NCBI RefSeq assembly: GCF_934202235.1
Contig: NZ_CAKPXS010000029.1
Span: forward strand, 1-21,990
DNA: 21,990 nucleotides
Reading direction: 5' to 3'
DNA from: an uncultured Limosilactobacillus sp.
GTDB taxonomy: Bacteria > Bacillota > Bacilli > Lactobacillales > Lactobacillaceae
The notes below the pieces were generated by a model, which saw only the letters and a list, made by a program, of their open reading frames with translations, was not told the origin of the DNA and did no database searches. The translations under genes were made by a program, and so were the position numbers. Each line of letters starts with the position of its first letter. Position 1 is the stretch's first letter. This document shows positions 15,591-21,990 of this stretch, piece after piece.

Positions 15591-15946
15591 TGGATAGTAA
15601 AAAAACACTCGAACTTGTTGTGAAGGCGGCCGATGGACGCCGGGCCGAAGATATTGTTGCCATGAAAGTTGATCAGATTAGTCCAATGGCGGACTACTTT
15701 GTCGTGATGACTGGTGGTTCTAACCGGCAAGTGCAGGCCATTACTAACGCCATTGTGGAAATGGCACATGAACAACAGCTCGAAATTGGGAGCGTGGAAG
15801 GCAAGAACGCTGCTCAATGGGTCTTAGTTGACCTGGGTGACGTAGTTGTTCATATCTTCCGCGAAGAAACCCGCCAATTCTATAACCTGGAAAAGCTTTG
15901 GTCCGACGCACCGCTGGTCGACCTGAGTGCGTGGGTTAATGACTAA
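15590..15946 (+). CDS. rsfS: Ribosomal silencing factor RsfS
   Basis: RsfS binds ribosomal protein L14 on the 50S subunit and blocks joining of the 30S subunit when nutrients are short. The 118-residue protein has the family length and marks: DYFVVMTGGSNRQVQAI in the first half and WVLVDLGDVVVHIF followed by FYNLEKLW in the second. The start shares one base with the yqeK stop (TAATG), with AAAGGAG just upstream inside yqeK; the next gene has the same one-base overlap. It is yqeL of Bacillus. Confidence 0.95.
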   Translation: MDSKKTLELVVKAADGRRAEDIVAMKVDQISPMADYFVVMTGGSNRQVQAITNAIVEMAHEQQLEIGSVEGKNAAQWVLVDLGDVVVHIFREETRQFYNLEKLWSDAPLVDLSAWVND

Positions 15947-16689
15947 TGGGTGTTTACCAGAGCTTTGCCAGTATCTATGATCAATTATTTGATCCGGCAA
16001 TGTATGACCACTGGGCTAATTTCAGCCAGCAGCGGGTTCATTTACCAAGACCAGCCGTCCTCGACCTTGCGGGGGGAGCTGGTCGTTTTGCTAGTCTGAT
16101 GGCCAAGCGGGGCTGGCAAATGACCGACTTGGACCAGTCGGAGGAAATGCTGACGTTGGCTTCAGAACATGCCACAGCGGCGAATGTCAACCTCACGCTC
16201 GTCGAAGGTGACATGACCCAGCTGGATGGTTTGCCAACCTATGATGTCGTCACTTGTTACGCGGATTCGCTGAACTACCTGCCAACACCGGCGCGAGTCA
16301 GCCGGACACTCAAAGAGGTGGCAGCTCATTTATCAACGACGGGTGTCTTTCTGTTTGATGTAATTACGCCGTACCAGACAGACGTGGTTTATCCTGGTTA
16401 TATGTATAACGACGAAACTGATGACCACCAGGCGGCGTTGATGTGGCGGTCTTATGCCAATGATGATGTTGATCATGGGGTTGTCCACGACTTGGTAATT
16501 TTTCACCTTCAAGGTAATGGTAGTTATGACCGCCAGGCGGAATTGCATTTTGAACGATCGTACCCGTTATCGTGGTGGCAAGAGCAGTTGCAGGCGGCGG
16601 GTTTTAAGAACATCAAGGTCACCGCAGATTTTGGCCGCCATCAACCAACGGCAACCACGACCCGCTGGTTTTTCGAATGCCATCAATAG
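15946..16689 (+). CDS. yqeM: Class I SAM-dependent methyltransferase (YqeM-like)
   Basis: A 247-residue Rossmann-fold methyltransferase. Motif I is VLDLAGGAGRFASL, where AGGAG replaces the more usual GxGxG; the acidic end of strand 2 is DLDQSEEML; motif II/III is EGDMTQL followed by YDVVTCYADSLNYL. The C-terminal part carries extra strands typical of the YqeM branch. The substrate is not known. The start overlaps rsfS by one base with no strong ribosome binding site, so translation is probably coupled. Position after rsfS matches the Bacillus cluster. Confidence 0.9.
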   Translation: MGVYQSFASIYDQLFDPAMYDHWANFSQQRVHLPRPAVLDLAGGAGRFASLMAKRGWQMTDLDQSEEMLTLASEHATAANVNLTLVEGDMTQLDGLPTYDVVTCYADSLNYLPTPARVSRTLKEVAAHLSTTGVFLFDVITPYQTDVVYPGYMYNDETDDHQAALMWRSYANDDVDHGVVHDLVIFHLQGNGSYDRQAELHFERSYPLSWWQEQLQAAGFKNIKVTADFGRHQPTATTTRWFFECHQ

Positions 16690-16701
16690 GGGGAACAAGG
16701 G

Positions 16702-17832
16702 ATGAAAGCAGTCGGCTTAGTTGCGGAATACAACCCATTTCATAATGGCCATCGTTATCACCGCCAGCAGGCCCAGCAAGTGACGAATGCTGATGTCGTG
16801 GTGGCAGTGATGAGTGGCAATTTTACGCAGCGCGGGGTGCCAACCATTGTTGACAAATGGCACCGGACCCGGGAAGCCCTGCAAAACGGCGTTGATTTGG
16901 TGGTAGAACTGCCACTCTTTTATGCGGTTCAACCAGCCCACCTTTTTGCAGCCGGGGCCTTGCGGCTCTTAGCCGGATTAGGCGTTCACGACGTCGTTTT
17001 TGGCGCGGAACACCCTCACTGGGACTTTCGACAGCTGGTAGCGGCGGAGAAGGATTTTCAAACGACTAGTTTTCATCGCTATAACGCCACTTTTGCAACC
17101 CAGTTCAACCAAGAGTTGGCCAAACGGACTGGCCACCAGCTGACCGCTCCCAATGACATTCTGGCCTTTGCTTACCAGAAAGCGCAGGAAGAGGAAAAAC
17201 TGCCCATTGCACTGCACGCGATCGAACGGGTCGGAAGTGCTTATCATGATCACCACCTGGGAGGTAAGTTAGCTAGTGCGACGGCCATCCGTGACGCAGT
17301 GGCTGCTGGTCATGTTCCGGAACATGCGGTGCCGCCACAAACGGCTGCCGACTTACGCGAAGTAGCAACAGTACCAACTTGGGATCGGCTTTACCCACTG
17401 TTGCGTAACCAGCTGATCCAAGCACCAGTTGCCCGGCTAGCTGAAACTTACGAAGTGGCTGAGGGTTTAGAATACCGGATGAAGGACGCTGCAGAACGGA
17501 GTTTAGACTTTTTGAGTTTCCAGCAGGCGGTGAAGTCGAAACGGTATACCTATGCCCGACTGTTGCGAGCAGAACTGTACCTCTTGTTGCAGGCATCAGC
17601 GAAGGAAGTCGAGGCTGCAATGGAGCAACCATACTATCACGTTCTGGGCTTTACCAAAGCGGGTCAACGTTACCTTCACCAAGTCAAAAAGGAATTACCA
17701 TATCCACTCATTGTGAAGGTTGACCAGAACCTCAAGCGGGGGCTGATGAACCTTGACTACCGGGCCGGCAAACTATACCAGGTTTTTACAAGTAGGGAGC
17801 AAGATCTGAAGCGGCCACCACAGCGTCTGTAA
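16702..17832 (+). CDS. tmcAL: tRNA(Met) cytidine acetate ligase TmcAL (YlbM)
   Basis: TmcAL activates acetate with ATP and forms N4-acetylcytidine at the wobble position of elongator tRNA(Met). The 376-residue protein starts MKAVGLVAEYNPFHNGHRYH, whose HNGH is the nucleotidyltransferase HxGH-like motif, then shows VMSGNFTQRGVPTIVDKW, the VELPLFYAVQPA segment and FGAEH. AGGGGG is eight bases before the ATG. It is the gene just before yceD-rpmF, as ylbM is in Bacillus; here it also directly follows the yqe cluster. Confidence 0.95.
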   Translation: MKAVGLVAEYNPFHNGHRYHRQQAQQVTNADVVVAVMSGNFTQRGVPTIVDKWHRTREALQNGVDLVVELPLFYAVQPAHLFAAGALRLLAGLGVHDVVFGAEHPHWDFRQLVAAEKDFQTTSFHRYNATFATQFNQELAKRTGHQLTAPNDILAFAYQKAQEEEKLPIALHAIERVGSAYHDHHLGGKLASATAIRDAVAAGHVPEHAVPPQTAADLREVATVPTWDRLYPLLRNQLIQAPVARLAETYEVAEGLEYRMKDAAERSLDFLSFQQAVKSKRYTYARLLRAELYLLLQASAKEVEAAMEQPYYHVLGFTKAGQRYLHQVKKELPYPLIVKVDQNLKRGLMNLDYRAGKLYQVFTSREQDLKRPPQRL

Positions 17833-17850
17833 GCTGTCAAGGAAATAACA

Positions 17851-17879
17851 TTGACAATAAACGGGGCGGCTAGTATAAT
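17851..17879 (+). promoter_or_regulatory. Consensus promoter of yceD-rpmF
   Basis: TTGACA (17851-17856) and TATAAT (17874-17879) are both perfect and 17 bases apart, 29 bases before the yceD ATG. This is the strongest promoter in the window, as expected for a ribosomal protein gene. Confidence 0.93.
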
Positions 17880-17908
17880 TCATCATGTTGCATTAGGAGG
17901 TTTAGCGC

Positions 17909-18460
17909 ATGAAATGGTCACTATCTGAAGCACGTAAATATCACGATACTCCACTTCACATTACGCAAACTCTTGAGCTGAACGAGTCAATGACGAAGCG
18001 GTTTCCAGAAATGGTACTGGCAGTAGAGCCAGTCACCGTTGATGGTTACTTGAGTTATGACGATGGGGATGCGACCCTTGGCGTTAACGTCAAGGTGAAG
18101 CTGACCGTACCGTCGAGCCGGTCATTGACTCCCGTACCGTTATCTCTTGACTTTGATTTTACGGAGTCCTACGTGGGTGATAAGGCCCACCTAGAACGTT
18201 ACGAAAAGGATGAAGTGGTGTTTGTCATCGACCCGGATCACGGGACGATTGATCTCGACTCTGCCGTCGCTGAAAACATCATTGAGCAACTGCCACTGAA
18301 AATCCTCACCAAGGAAGAGGCTGCCGGTAAGGCAATGCCCGCTGGTCGAGGCTGGCAGGTAGTGAGTGAAGATCAAGTTCAGCAGGGCAACGATCAGCAA
18401 GTTGATCCACGTTTGGCTAAGTTGAAACAATTATTTCCTGATCAGGATGAAAAAAAGTAG
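17909..18460 (+). CDS. yceD: YceD family protein (DUF177)
   Basis: A 183-residue protein of the DUF177/YceD family, normally found just before rpmF. It is linked in other organisms to 23S rRNA accumulation or processing; its biochemical activity is not established. Features: an N-terminal part MKWSLSEARKYHDTPLHI, a beta-rich middle with YDDGDATLGVNVKVKLTV, and the DPDHGTIDLDSAVAENIIEQLPL segment near residues 109-131, which is the most conserved stretch. AGGAGG precedes the ATG by eight bases. It shares the consensus promoter at 17851 with rpmF, and no terminator separates the two. Confidence 0.92.
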   Translation: MKWSLSEARKYHDTPLHITQTLELNESMTKRFPEMVLAVEPVTVDGYLSYDDGDATLGVNVKVKLTVPSSRSLTPVPLSLDFDFTESYVGDKAHLERYEKDEVVFVIDPDHGTIDLDSAVAENIIEQLPLKILTKEEAAGKAMPAGRGWQVVSEDQVQQGNDQQVDPRLAKLKQLFPDQDEKK

Positions 18461-18516
18461 GTTAGCCGACGGTTAAAAACCTTTGTGGATAATTTCATTT
18501 TAAGGAGGTGTCACTC

Positions 18517-18696
18517 ATGGCTGTTCCAGCACGGAAAAAATCCAAGATGCGTAAGCGTACTCGTCGGGGTCACATTAAGTTGACTGTCCCTGGCCTGGCA
18601 CCATGCCCAAACTGCGGTGAACTGCGCAAGTCACACATGGTTTGCCCTAACTGTGGTTACTATGATGGCAAGCAGGTTGTTACGCCTAACAACTAA
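18517..18696 (+). CDS. rpmF: 50S ribosomal protein L32
   Basis: A 59-residue protein of the large ribosomal subunit. It begins MAVPARKKSKMRKRTRRGH and contains a zinc ribbon with four cysteines (30, 33, 43, 46), so it is the zinc-binding form; some bacteria also carry a cysteine-free copy, not seen here. ATG 18517 follows AAGGAGG at the right distance; an earlier in-frame ATG at 18508 overlaps that site. It is cotranscribed with yceD and followed by a strong bidirectional terminator. Confidence 0.97.
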   Translation: MAVPARKKSKMRKRTRRGHIKLTVPGLAPCPNCGELRKSHMVCPNCGYYDGKQVVTPNN

Positions 18697-18704
18697 TTTC
18701 ACAA

Positions 18705-18745
18705 CAAAAAAGCTTCCTAAGGGACCGGTCCTTGGAAGCTTTTTT
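18705..18745 (+). terminator. Bidirectional rho-independent terminator after rpmF
   Basis: AAAAAAGCTTCC (from 18706) pairs with GGAAGCTTTTTT (ending 18745), and the inner arms AAGGGACC and GGTCCTT pair with one bulged G. A T run follows on the plus strand and an A run on the other side gives one on the minus strand. Confidence 0.92.
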
Positions 18746-18749
18746 CATT

Positions 18750-18868
18750 TTCGTAACAATATTTTACAAATAGATGTTAATCAGCTAACAATCCGTTTGA
18801 AAAACGGATAAGATCCGCCAAATTTGCTATCTTTACAAAGTAAACTTAGTCTTTTGGGGGAAATTAGG
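18750..18868 (+). promoter_or_regulatory. AT-rich leader of the CHAP protein gene with repeated TGTWA half-sites
   Basis: The stretch holds GTAACA (18753), TTTACA (18763), TGTTAA (18775), CTAACA (18785) and TTTACA (18832), all versions of the TGTWA half-site on one strand or the other. TGTTA and TAACA at 18775-18790 form an inverted repeat. ATCCGTTT (18791-18798) and AAACGGAT (18802-18809) form a perfect 8-base hairpin. No good promoter with normal spacing is visible. The half-sites recall WalR boxes, but the nearest pair is spaced by 4, not 5, bases. Confidence 0.4.
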
Positions 18869-19744
18869 TTGAAACTTGCACGTTGGTCAAGTAAACTCAT
18901 GACGATTTTTGGCACGGCCATGCTGGTCATGCCGATGATGGCATCGACGGTTGTTGCTGGCACTCGTCATCACCGGACAGCAGTACCGCTGGCACTGGTC
19001 AATCAGTCGACATTGAACGCGACGGCTAGCAGCCTCAGTGCTGATCGGACAAACCAGGAATCAGGAACGACTGCTAAACTGCCAGCATCGCCATCCAGTA
19101 CGGCCTTTACGCCGAGTGAGGTCCACGCTGTCCGGCCAGACGGAACTGGAACGGTGAAGGAAAATGCGGATGCCAATGGTGGGGTCATTCGGTGGTACCT
19201 CGGCCAGGAACCGGCTGACATTAAGCCATACTTGCAGACACCACGGACGGCTGGACTGGGATACGAAACTAGTCGCGGCTGGTTTAACGGTAGTGGTGTC
19301 GCTGCTGACCAGTGCGTCGGCTTTGCTTCTAGTTACTTCTACGCGCTCTGGCAGCAAAAAGGCAGTGGTCAGCGCCTGCCACGGGTAACGGTTCCCGCTG
19401 GTGGTGATGCGGCGAGTGACTGGGCCCAAGCGGTTGGTGGGCATACCGACAGTACGCCGCATGCTGGCGCAATCGCCGGAACGGGACATGATCATCCGGA
19501 ACCGTTGGGCACGAACCCCTATGGGCATACCTTTGTGGTGATTCACGTGTTGGCAAACGGTGATATCATTTGTGCCGAACAAAACGGGTTGTACTCTGGG
19601 GGTAATAATGGTCATGGACCGGCAGCCAACCAGTGGAATTATTTATTAATTTCCAAACACTTATACAAGGATGTTATCCACGCCCAGTTTTTCACTCCTA
19701 ACGTGGATGCGCCAAATTCAACTCGTTGGCAATTAAACTGGTAA
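18869..19744 (+). CDS. Secreted CHAP-domain protein, probable peptidoglycan hydrolase
   Basis: A 291-residue exported protein. Residues 1-29 are a signal peptide: basic start, hydrophobic core FGTAMLVMPMMA and a likely cleavage after STVVA. Residues about 30-105 are a Ser/Thr/Ala-rich linker. The C-terminal half resembles a CHAP cysteine peptidase/amidase: DQCVGFASSYF supplies Cys149, YGHTFVVIHV supplies His220 and IICAEQN supplies Glu237 or Asn239. CHAP enzymes cut peptidoglycan amide bonds; the actual bond is unknown. No LysM, SH3 or LPXTG anchor is present. The start is TTG 18869 with GGGGG eight bases upstream; the frame is open to a TTG at 18824, which has a poorer N-terminus. It has its own terminator and lies just before an ArlRS-like system. 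Confidence 0.8.
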   Translation: MKLARWSSKLMTIFGTAMLVMPMMASTVVAGTRHHRTAVPLALVNQSTLNATASSLSADRTNQESGTTAKLPASPSSTAFTPSEVHAVRPDGTGTVKENADANGGVIRWYLGQEPADIKPYLQTPRTAGLGYETSRGWFNGSGVAADQCVGFASSYFYALWQQKGSGQRLPRVTVPAGGDAASDWAQAVGGHTDSTPHAGAIAGTGHDHPEPLGTNPYGHTFVVIHVLANGDIICAEQNGLYSGGNNGHGPAANQWNYLLISKHLYKDVIHAQFFTPNVDAPNSTRWQLNW

Positions 19745-19755
19745 AAACAAGTTCT

Positions 19756-19789
19756 GACTGCCATCTGTAACATGAATGGCAGTCTTTTT
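19756..19789 (+). terminator. Rho-independent terminator after the CHAP protein gene
   Basis: GACTGCCAT (19756-19764) pairs perfectly with ATGGCAGTC (19776-19784) around an 11-base loop and is followed by five T. Confidence 0.88.
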
Positions 19790-19802
19790 CATGAAAAAGC
19801 GG

Positions 19803-19830
19803 TACAAGCCGGATTAGGATGAGTTATAAT
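19803..19830 (+). promoter_or_regulatory. Possible promoter of the two-component system
   Basis: A perfect TATAAT is at 19825-19830. The matching -35 region (around 19801-19807, GGTACAA) is poor, so the promoter may depend on an activator, possibly the response regulator itself. The leader to the ATG at 19927 is about 90 bases with no gene seen in it. Confidence 0.4.
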
Positions 19831-19926
19831 CACATTAACGATTATTAACTGTTGTCTCATTTGGTATTAGCAGGTGGAACAGTTAAGGCCGGAATGACGG
19901 CAATCAAATTTAGAGGAGTTAACTTT

Positions 19927-20616
19927 ATGAGTAGTCGGATTTTAATTATTGAAGATGAGGAAAATTTAGCGCGCTTCGTTGACCTAGAACTGAAACATGA
20001 GGGCTACGACACGCAGGTGGAATTGGATGGCCGGGCCGGCTTGGATGCGGCCCTCAAGGATGATTATGACCTCATTTTGCTGGACCTGATGCTGCCGGAA
20101 TTGAACGGGATTGAGGTCGCACGGCGGGTTCGCGAAGTCAAGGATACGCCGATTATTATTATGACCGCCCGTGATTCAGTGATCGACCGGGTTTCCGGCT
20201 TAGATCACGGGGCTGATGACTATATTGTCAAACCGTTTGCGATTGAAGAGCTACTCGCTCGGGTCCGGGCACTGCTGCGGCGGATTAAGATTGAAGATAA
20301 GAGTAATGAAGCACACCAGCAGATGGTCACTTATAAGGACCTGACGATTGAAAAAGAAAACCGCGTTGTTCGGCGGGGGGATGAGGTCATCAACCTGACG
20401 AAGCGGGAATACGAACTCCTCTTGATTTTGATGGAGCACATCAATGTCGTGATGCCACGAAAGGAACTGTTAAGTAAGGTTTGGGGCTACGACTCTGACG
20501 TTGAAACTAACGTGGTTGATGTTTATATTCGTTATCTCCGAAACAAGATTGATCGCGAGGGTGAAAAGAGCTATATCCAAACTGTCCGGGGAACCGGTTA
20601 CGTGATGCGTTCGTAA
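19927..20616 (+). CDS. arlR: OmpR/PhoB-family response regulator (ArlR-like)
   Basis: A 229-residue DNA-binding response regulator. The receiver domain (1-about 120) has the acidic pocket EDE (9-11), the phosphoacceptor D53 in ILLDLMLP, the switch residue in IIIMTARD and lysine in IVKPF. The winged-helix domain (about 130-229) shows LTKREYELLLILMEH, VWGYDSDVETNVVDVYIRYLRNK and VRGTGYVMR. The sequence is closest, from memory, to ArlR of Staphylococcus rather than WalR or PhoP, mainly through NLARF near the N-terminus and the VETNVVDVYIRYLR helix. ATG 19927 has GAGGAG eight bases upstream; the TTG at 19852 has no such support. It is followed 26 bases later by its kinase. Confidence 0.93.
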   Translation: MSSRILIIEDEENLARFVDLELKHEGYDTQVELDGRAGLDAALKDDYDLILLDLMLPELNGIEVARRVREVKDTPIIIMTARDSVIDRVSGLDHGADDYIVKPFAIEELLARVRALLRRIKIEDKSNEAHQQMVTYKDLTIEKENRVVRRGDEVINLTKREYELLLILMEHINVVMPRKELLSKVWGYDSDVETNVVDVYIRYLRNKIDREGEKSYIQTVRGTGYVMRS

Positions 20617-20642
20617 TTGCCGTTGAAAAGTGGGGTTAGGCA

Positions 20643-21990
20643 ATGAATTCTGAACAAGGACCACAGAAACGCTTTATTTCCTTAAAAGTAAAGTGGGCGA
20701 TCGGGACAGCTCTCGGCGCATTTGTTATTTTCGTTGCTCTTGCTTCGACCCTCTTCTGGTCATTTAATTCCGACTTGTTGAACCAGGAAAAAAAGGCGGT
20801 TAACAGTAGTGCATCAACGATTAGCCGACGACTGGAATCGATTCAGCAGACACCGCTGACCAGGCAAACTGTCCAGGACAGGTTGATCAAGCACCAGTCG
20901 GCGCGAGCAAATGGCCATTTTTATAAAACGCCAGTTGTCGAGGGCTTAGCGGATAGTCATTTGATTGTAACCGTCTATGATCTGCAGGGCCACCCGGTCT
21001 TTTCAACGGGGCGGCCGCAAAAGGGGCTGGAGAAGAGCAAGCGGGTAGCGCCGGCCCAAATGGTGAAGGGGGATGACCACCGGATCCTACTGGCAAGGCA
21101 TCCGCTGCGGCGAAGTGATAATCACCAGTTAATCGGCTACCTGCAGGTGGAAAACCTCTTGCAAAGCTACTACCAGCGGTTTTACCACATGGCAGTGATT
21201 GCTTTATTGCTGTTGTTACTGGTAGTGCTCTTGAGCGGGTTGCTCGGTTACTTCTTAACCTACTTCCTCCTCTCACCGCTTAACAGTATTCATTCCACCC
21301 TGGAAGAAGTTAGTGCTGACCCGACGCGCGATGTCCGCGTTGAGGTCTCCTCAGCAAATGATGAGCTGGCGGAATTGGGGCGGATGTTCAACAAGATGTT
21401 GGACCAGACACAGCGCTACATTAACCAGCAGTCGCAGTTTGTTGGGGATGTTTCTCATGAACTGCGGACACCAATGGCGATTATCCAGGGCCATATTCAG
21501 ATGCTGCAGCGGTGGGGAAAAGAAAAGACGGATATCCTTGATGAATCAATCGATGCGATCATGCAAGAAACGAAGCGGATGAATAACTTGGTCAAGGAAA
21601 TGTTAGACCTGAGTCGCGCTGAACAGGTTGACATTCAATTCCGTGACGCAACAACGGTCGTCAATGACGTCGTTAACCAGGTTTACAATGACTTCAAGAT
21701 GATCCATCCTGATTTTGTGTTCATGCTTGATGACGACCTCCACCGGCCAGTCAAGGTGCAGATTCACCGTGACCACCTGGAGCAAATCCTGATTATCCTC
21801 TGTGATAACGCCATCAAGTACTCGACAGAACGCAAGGAAGTCCACCTTACCTTGTCAAAGAGCCTCAACGCAGTAGAAATTGCCGTTCAAGACTTTGGTG
21901 AAGGGATTGCTCCCGAAGAAACCGAGAAGGTCTTTGACCGCTTTTACCGGGTGGATAAGGCTCGAAGTCGAAAGAAGGGTGGTAACGGCC
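20643..21990 (+). CDS. arlS: Sensor histidine kinase (ArlS-like), cut by the window edge
   Basis: The reading frame from ATG 20643 is open to the edge, giving at least 449 residues with no stop. Layout: a short cytoplasmic N-terminus, a membrane segment at about 20-39, an extracellular sensor region at about 40-181, a second membrane segment at about 182-209, a HAMP domain at about 210-262, then the H box VSHELRTPMAI with the phosphoacceptor H272, the N box DNAIKYS (388-394), the G1 box DFGEGI (417-422) and the F box FDRFYR. The G2 box and C-terminus lie beyond the window. The ribosome binding site before the ATG is weak (GGGGTTAGG). It is paired with the ArlR-like regulator; the signal sensed is not known. 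Confidence 0.92.
   Translation, partial: MNSEQGPQKRFISLKVKWAIGTALGAFVIFVALASTLFWSFNSDLLNQEKKAVNSSASTISRRLESIQQTPLTRQTVQDRLIKHQSARANGHFYKTPVVEGLADSHLIVTVYDLQGHPVFSTGRPQKGLEKSKRVAPAQMVKGDDHRILLARHPLRRSDNHQLIGYLQVENLLQSYYQRFYHMAVIALLLLLLVVLLSGLLGYFLTYFLLSPLNSIHSTLEEVSADPTRDVRVEVSSANDELAELGRMFNKMLDQTQRYINQQSQFVGDVSHELRTPMAIIQGHIQMLQRWGKEKTDILDESIDAIMQETKRMNNLVKEMLDLSRAEQVDIQFRDATTVVNDVVNQVYNDFKMIHPDFVFMLDDDLHRPVKVQIHRDHLEQILIILCDNAIKYSTERKEVHLTLSKSLNAVEIAVQDFGEGIAPEETEKVFDRFYRVDKARSRKKGGNG

Noticed and set aside
18462..18493. A weak hairpin and a GATAAT between yceD and rpmF
   Set aside because: The stem is only six pairs with a 3-base loop and no T run, and no -35 is at normal spacing from GATAAT; rpmF is more simply transcribed with yceD.
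19061..19615. A 184-residue open frame on the minus strand across the CHAP gene
   Set aside because: It is antisense to a gene with a signal peptide and catalytic motifs, has no ribosome binding site I could support, and its composition looks like a shadow frame.
21313..21582. An 89-residue plus-strand frame inside the histidine kinase
   Set aside because: The kinase frame from 20643 continues through this region with H box and HAMP; the other frame is a shadow.
1..21990. CRISPR array, insertion sequence, prophage or defence island
   Set aside because: No regularly spaced repeats, transposase, integrase or phage-like genes are visible; nearly all the sequence is accounted for by conserved housekeeping genes.

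Overview
The window is a compact, mostly plus-strand stretch of core genome from a low-GC-branch Gram-positive bacterium, most likely a lactobacillus. GC content looks close to one half by eye, which fits a higher-GC lactobacillus such as a Limosilactobacillus; the species is not resolved. The assignment rests on Bacillus-type gene clusters (polA-mutM-coaE-nrdR-dnaB-dnaI, infC-rpmI-rplT with an L20-type leader, yqeG-yqeH-yhbY-nadD-yqeK-rsfS-yqeM, tmcAL-yceD-rpmF), strong AGGAGG ribosome binding sites and TTGACA/TATAAT promoters. I see no mobile element, tRNA, rRNA, CRISPR array or prophage gene.

Layout. 1-430: a small minus-strand protein of unknown function with its own promoter and a long hairpin terminator. 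581-3012: a thioredoxin-like protein, the tRNA-binding-domain protein YtpR, a hairpin region, then murC (peptidoglycan precursor synthesis). 3098-3814: a seven-helix Bax-inhibitor-1 family membrane protein, closed by a strong terminator. 3946-10873: a DNA replication and repair operon, polA, mutM, coaE, nrdR, dnaB and dnaI, with tight spacing or overlaps. 10891-12283: the infC-rpmI-rplT translation operon, with a consensus promoter, a leader of about 170 nt containing a terminator/antiterminator arrangement, and an infC gene that appears to start with AUA. 12295-16689: ribosome assembly and NAD genes, yqeG, yqeH, yhbY, nadD, yqeK, rsfS and yqeM, many overlapping by one base (TAATG). 16702-18745: tmcAL (tRNA wobble acetylation), then yceD (DUF177) and rpmF from a perfect promoter, ended by a bidirectional terminator. 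18869-19789: a secreted CHAP-domain protein, probably a cell wall hydrolase, with its own leader and terminator. 19927-21990: an ArlRS-like two-component system whose sensor kinase runs off the right edge.

The genes mostly serve growth functions: envelope precursor synthesis, replication initiation and repair, coenzyme supply (CoA, NAD), ribosome assembly and initiation, and envelope sensing. Nothing here is clearly a new system. The points worth a second look are regulatory: the infC AUA start and its leader, mutually exclusive hairpins in front of murC, and a cluster of TGTWA half-sites in front of the CHAP gene.
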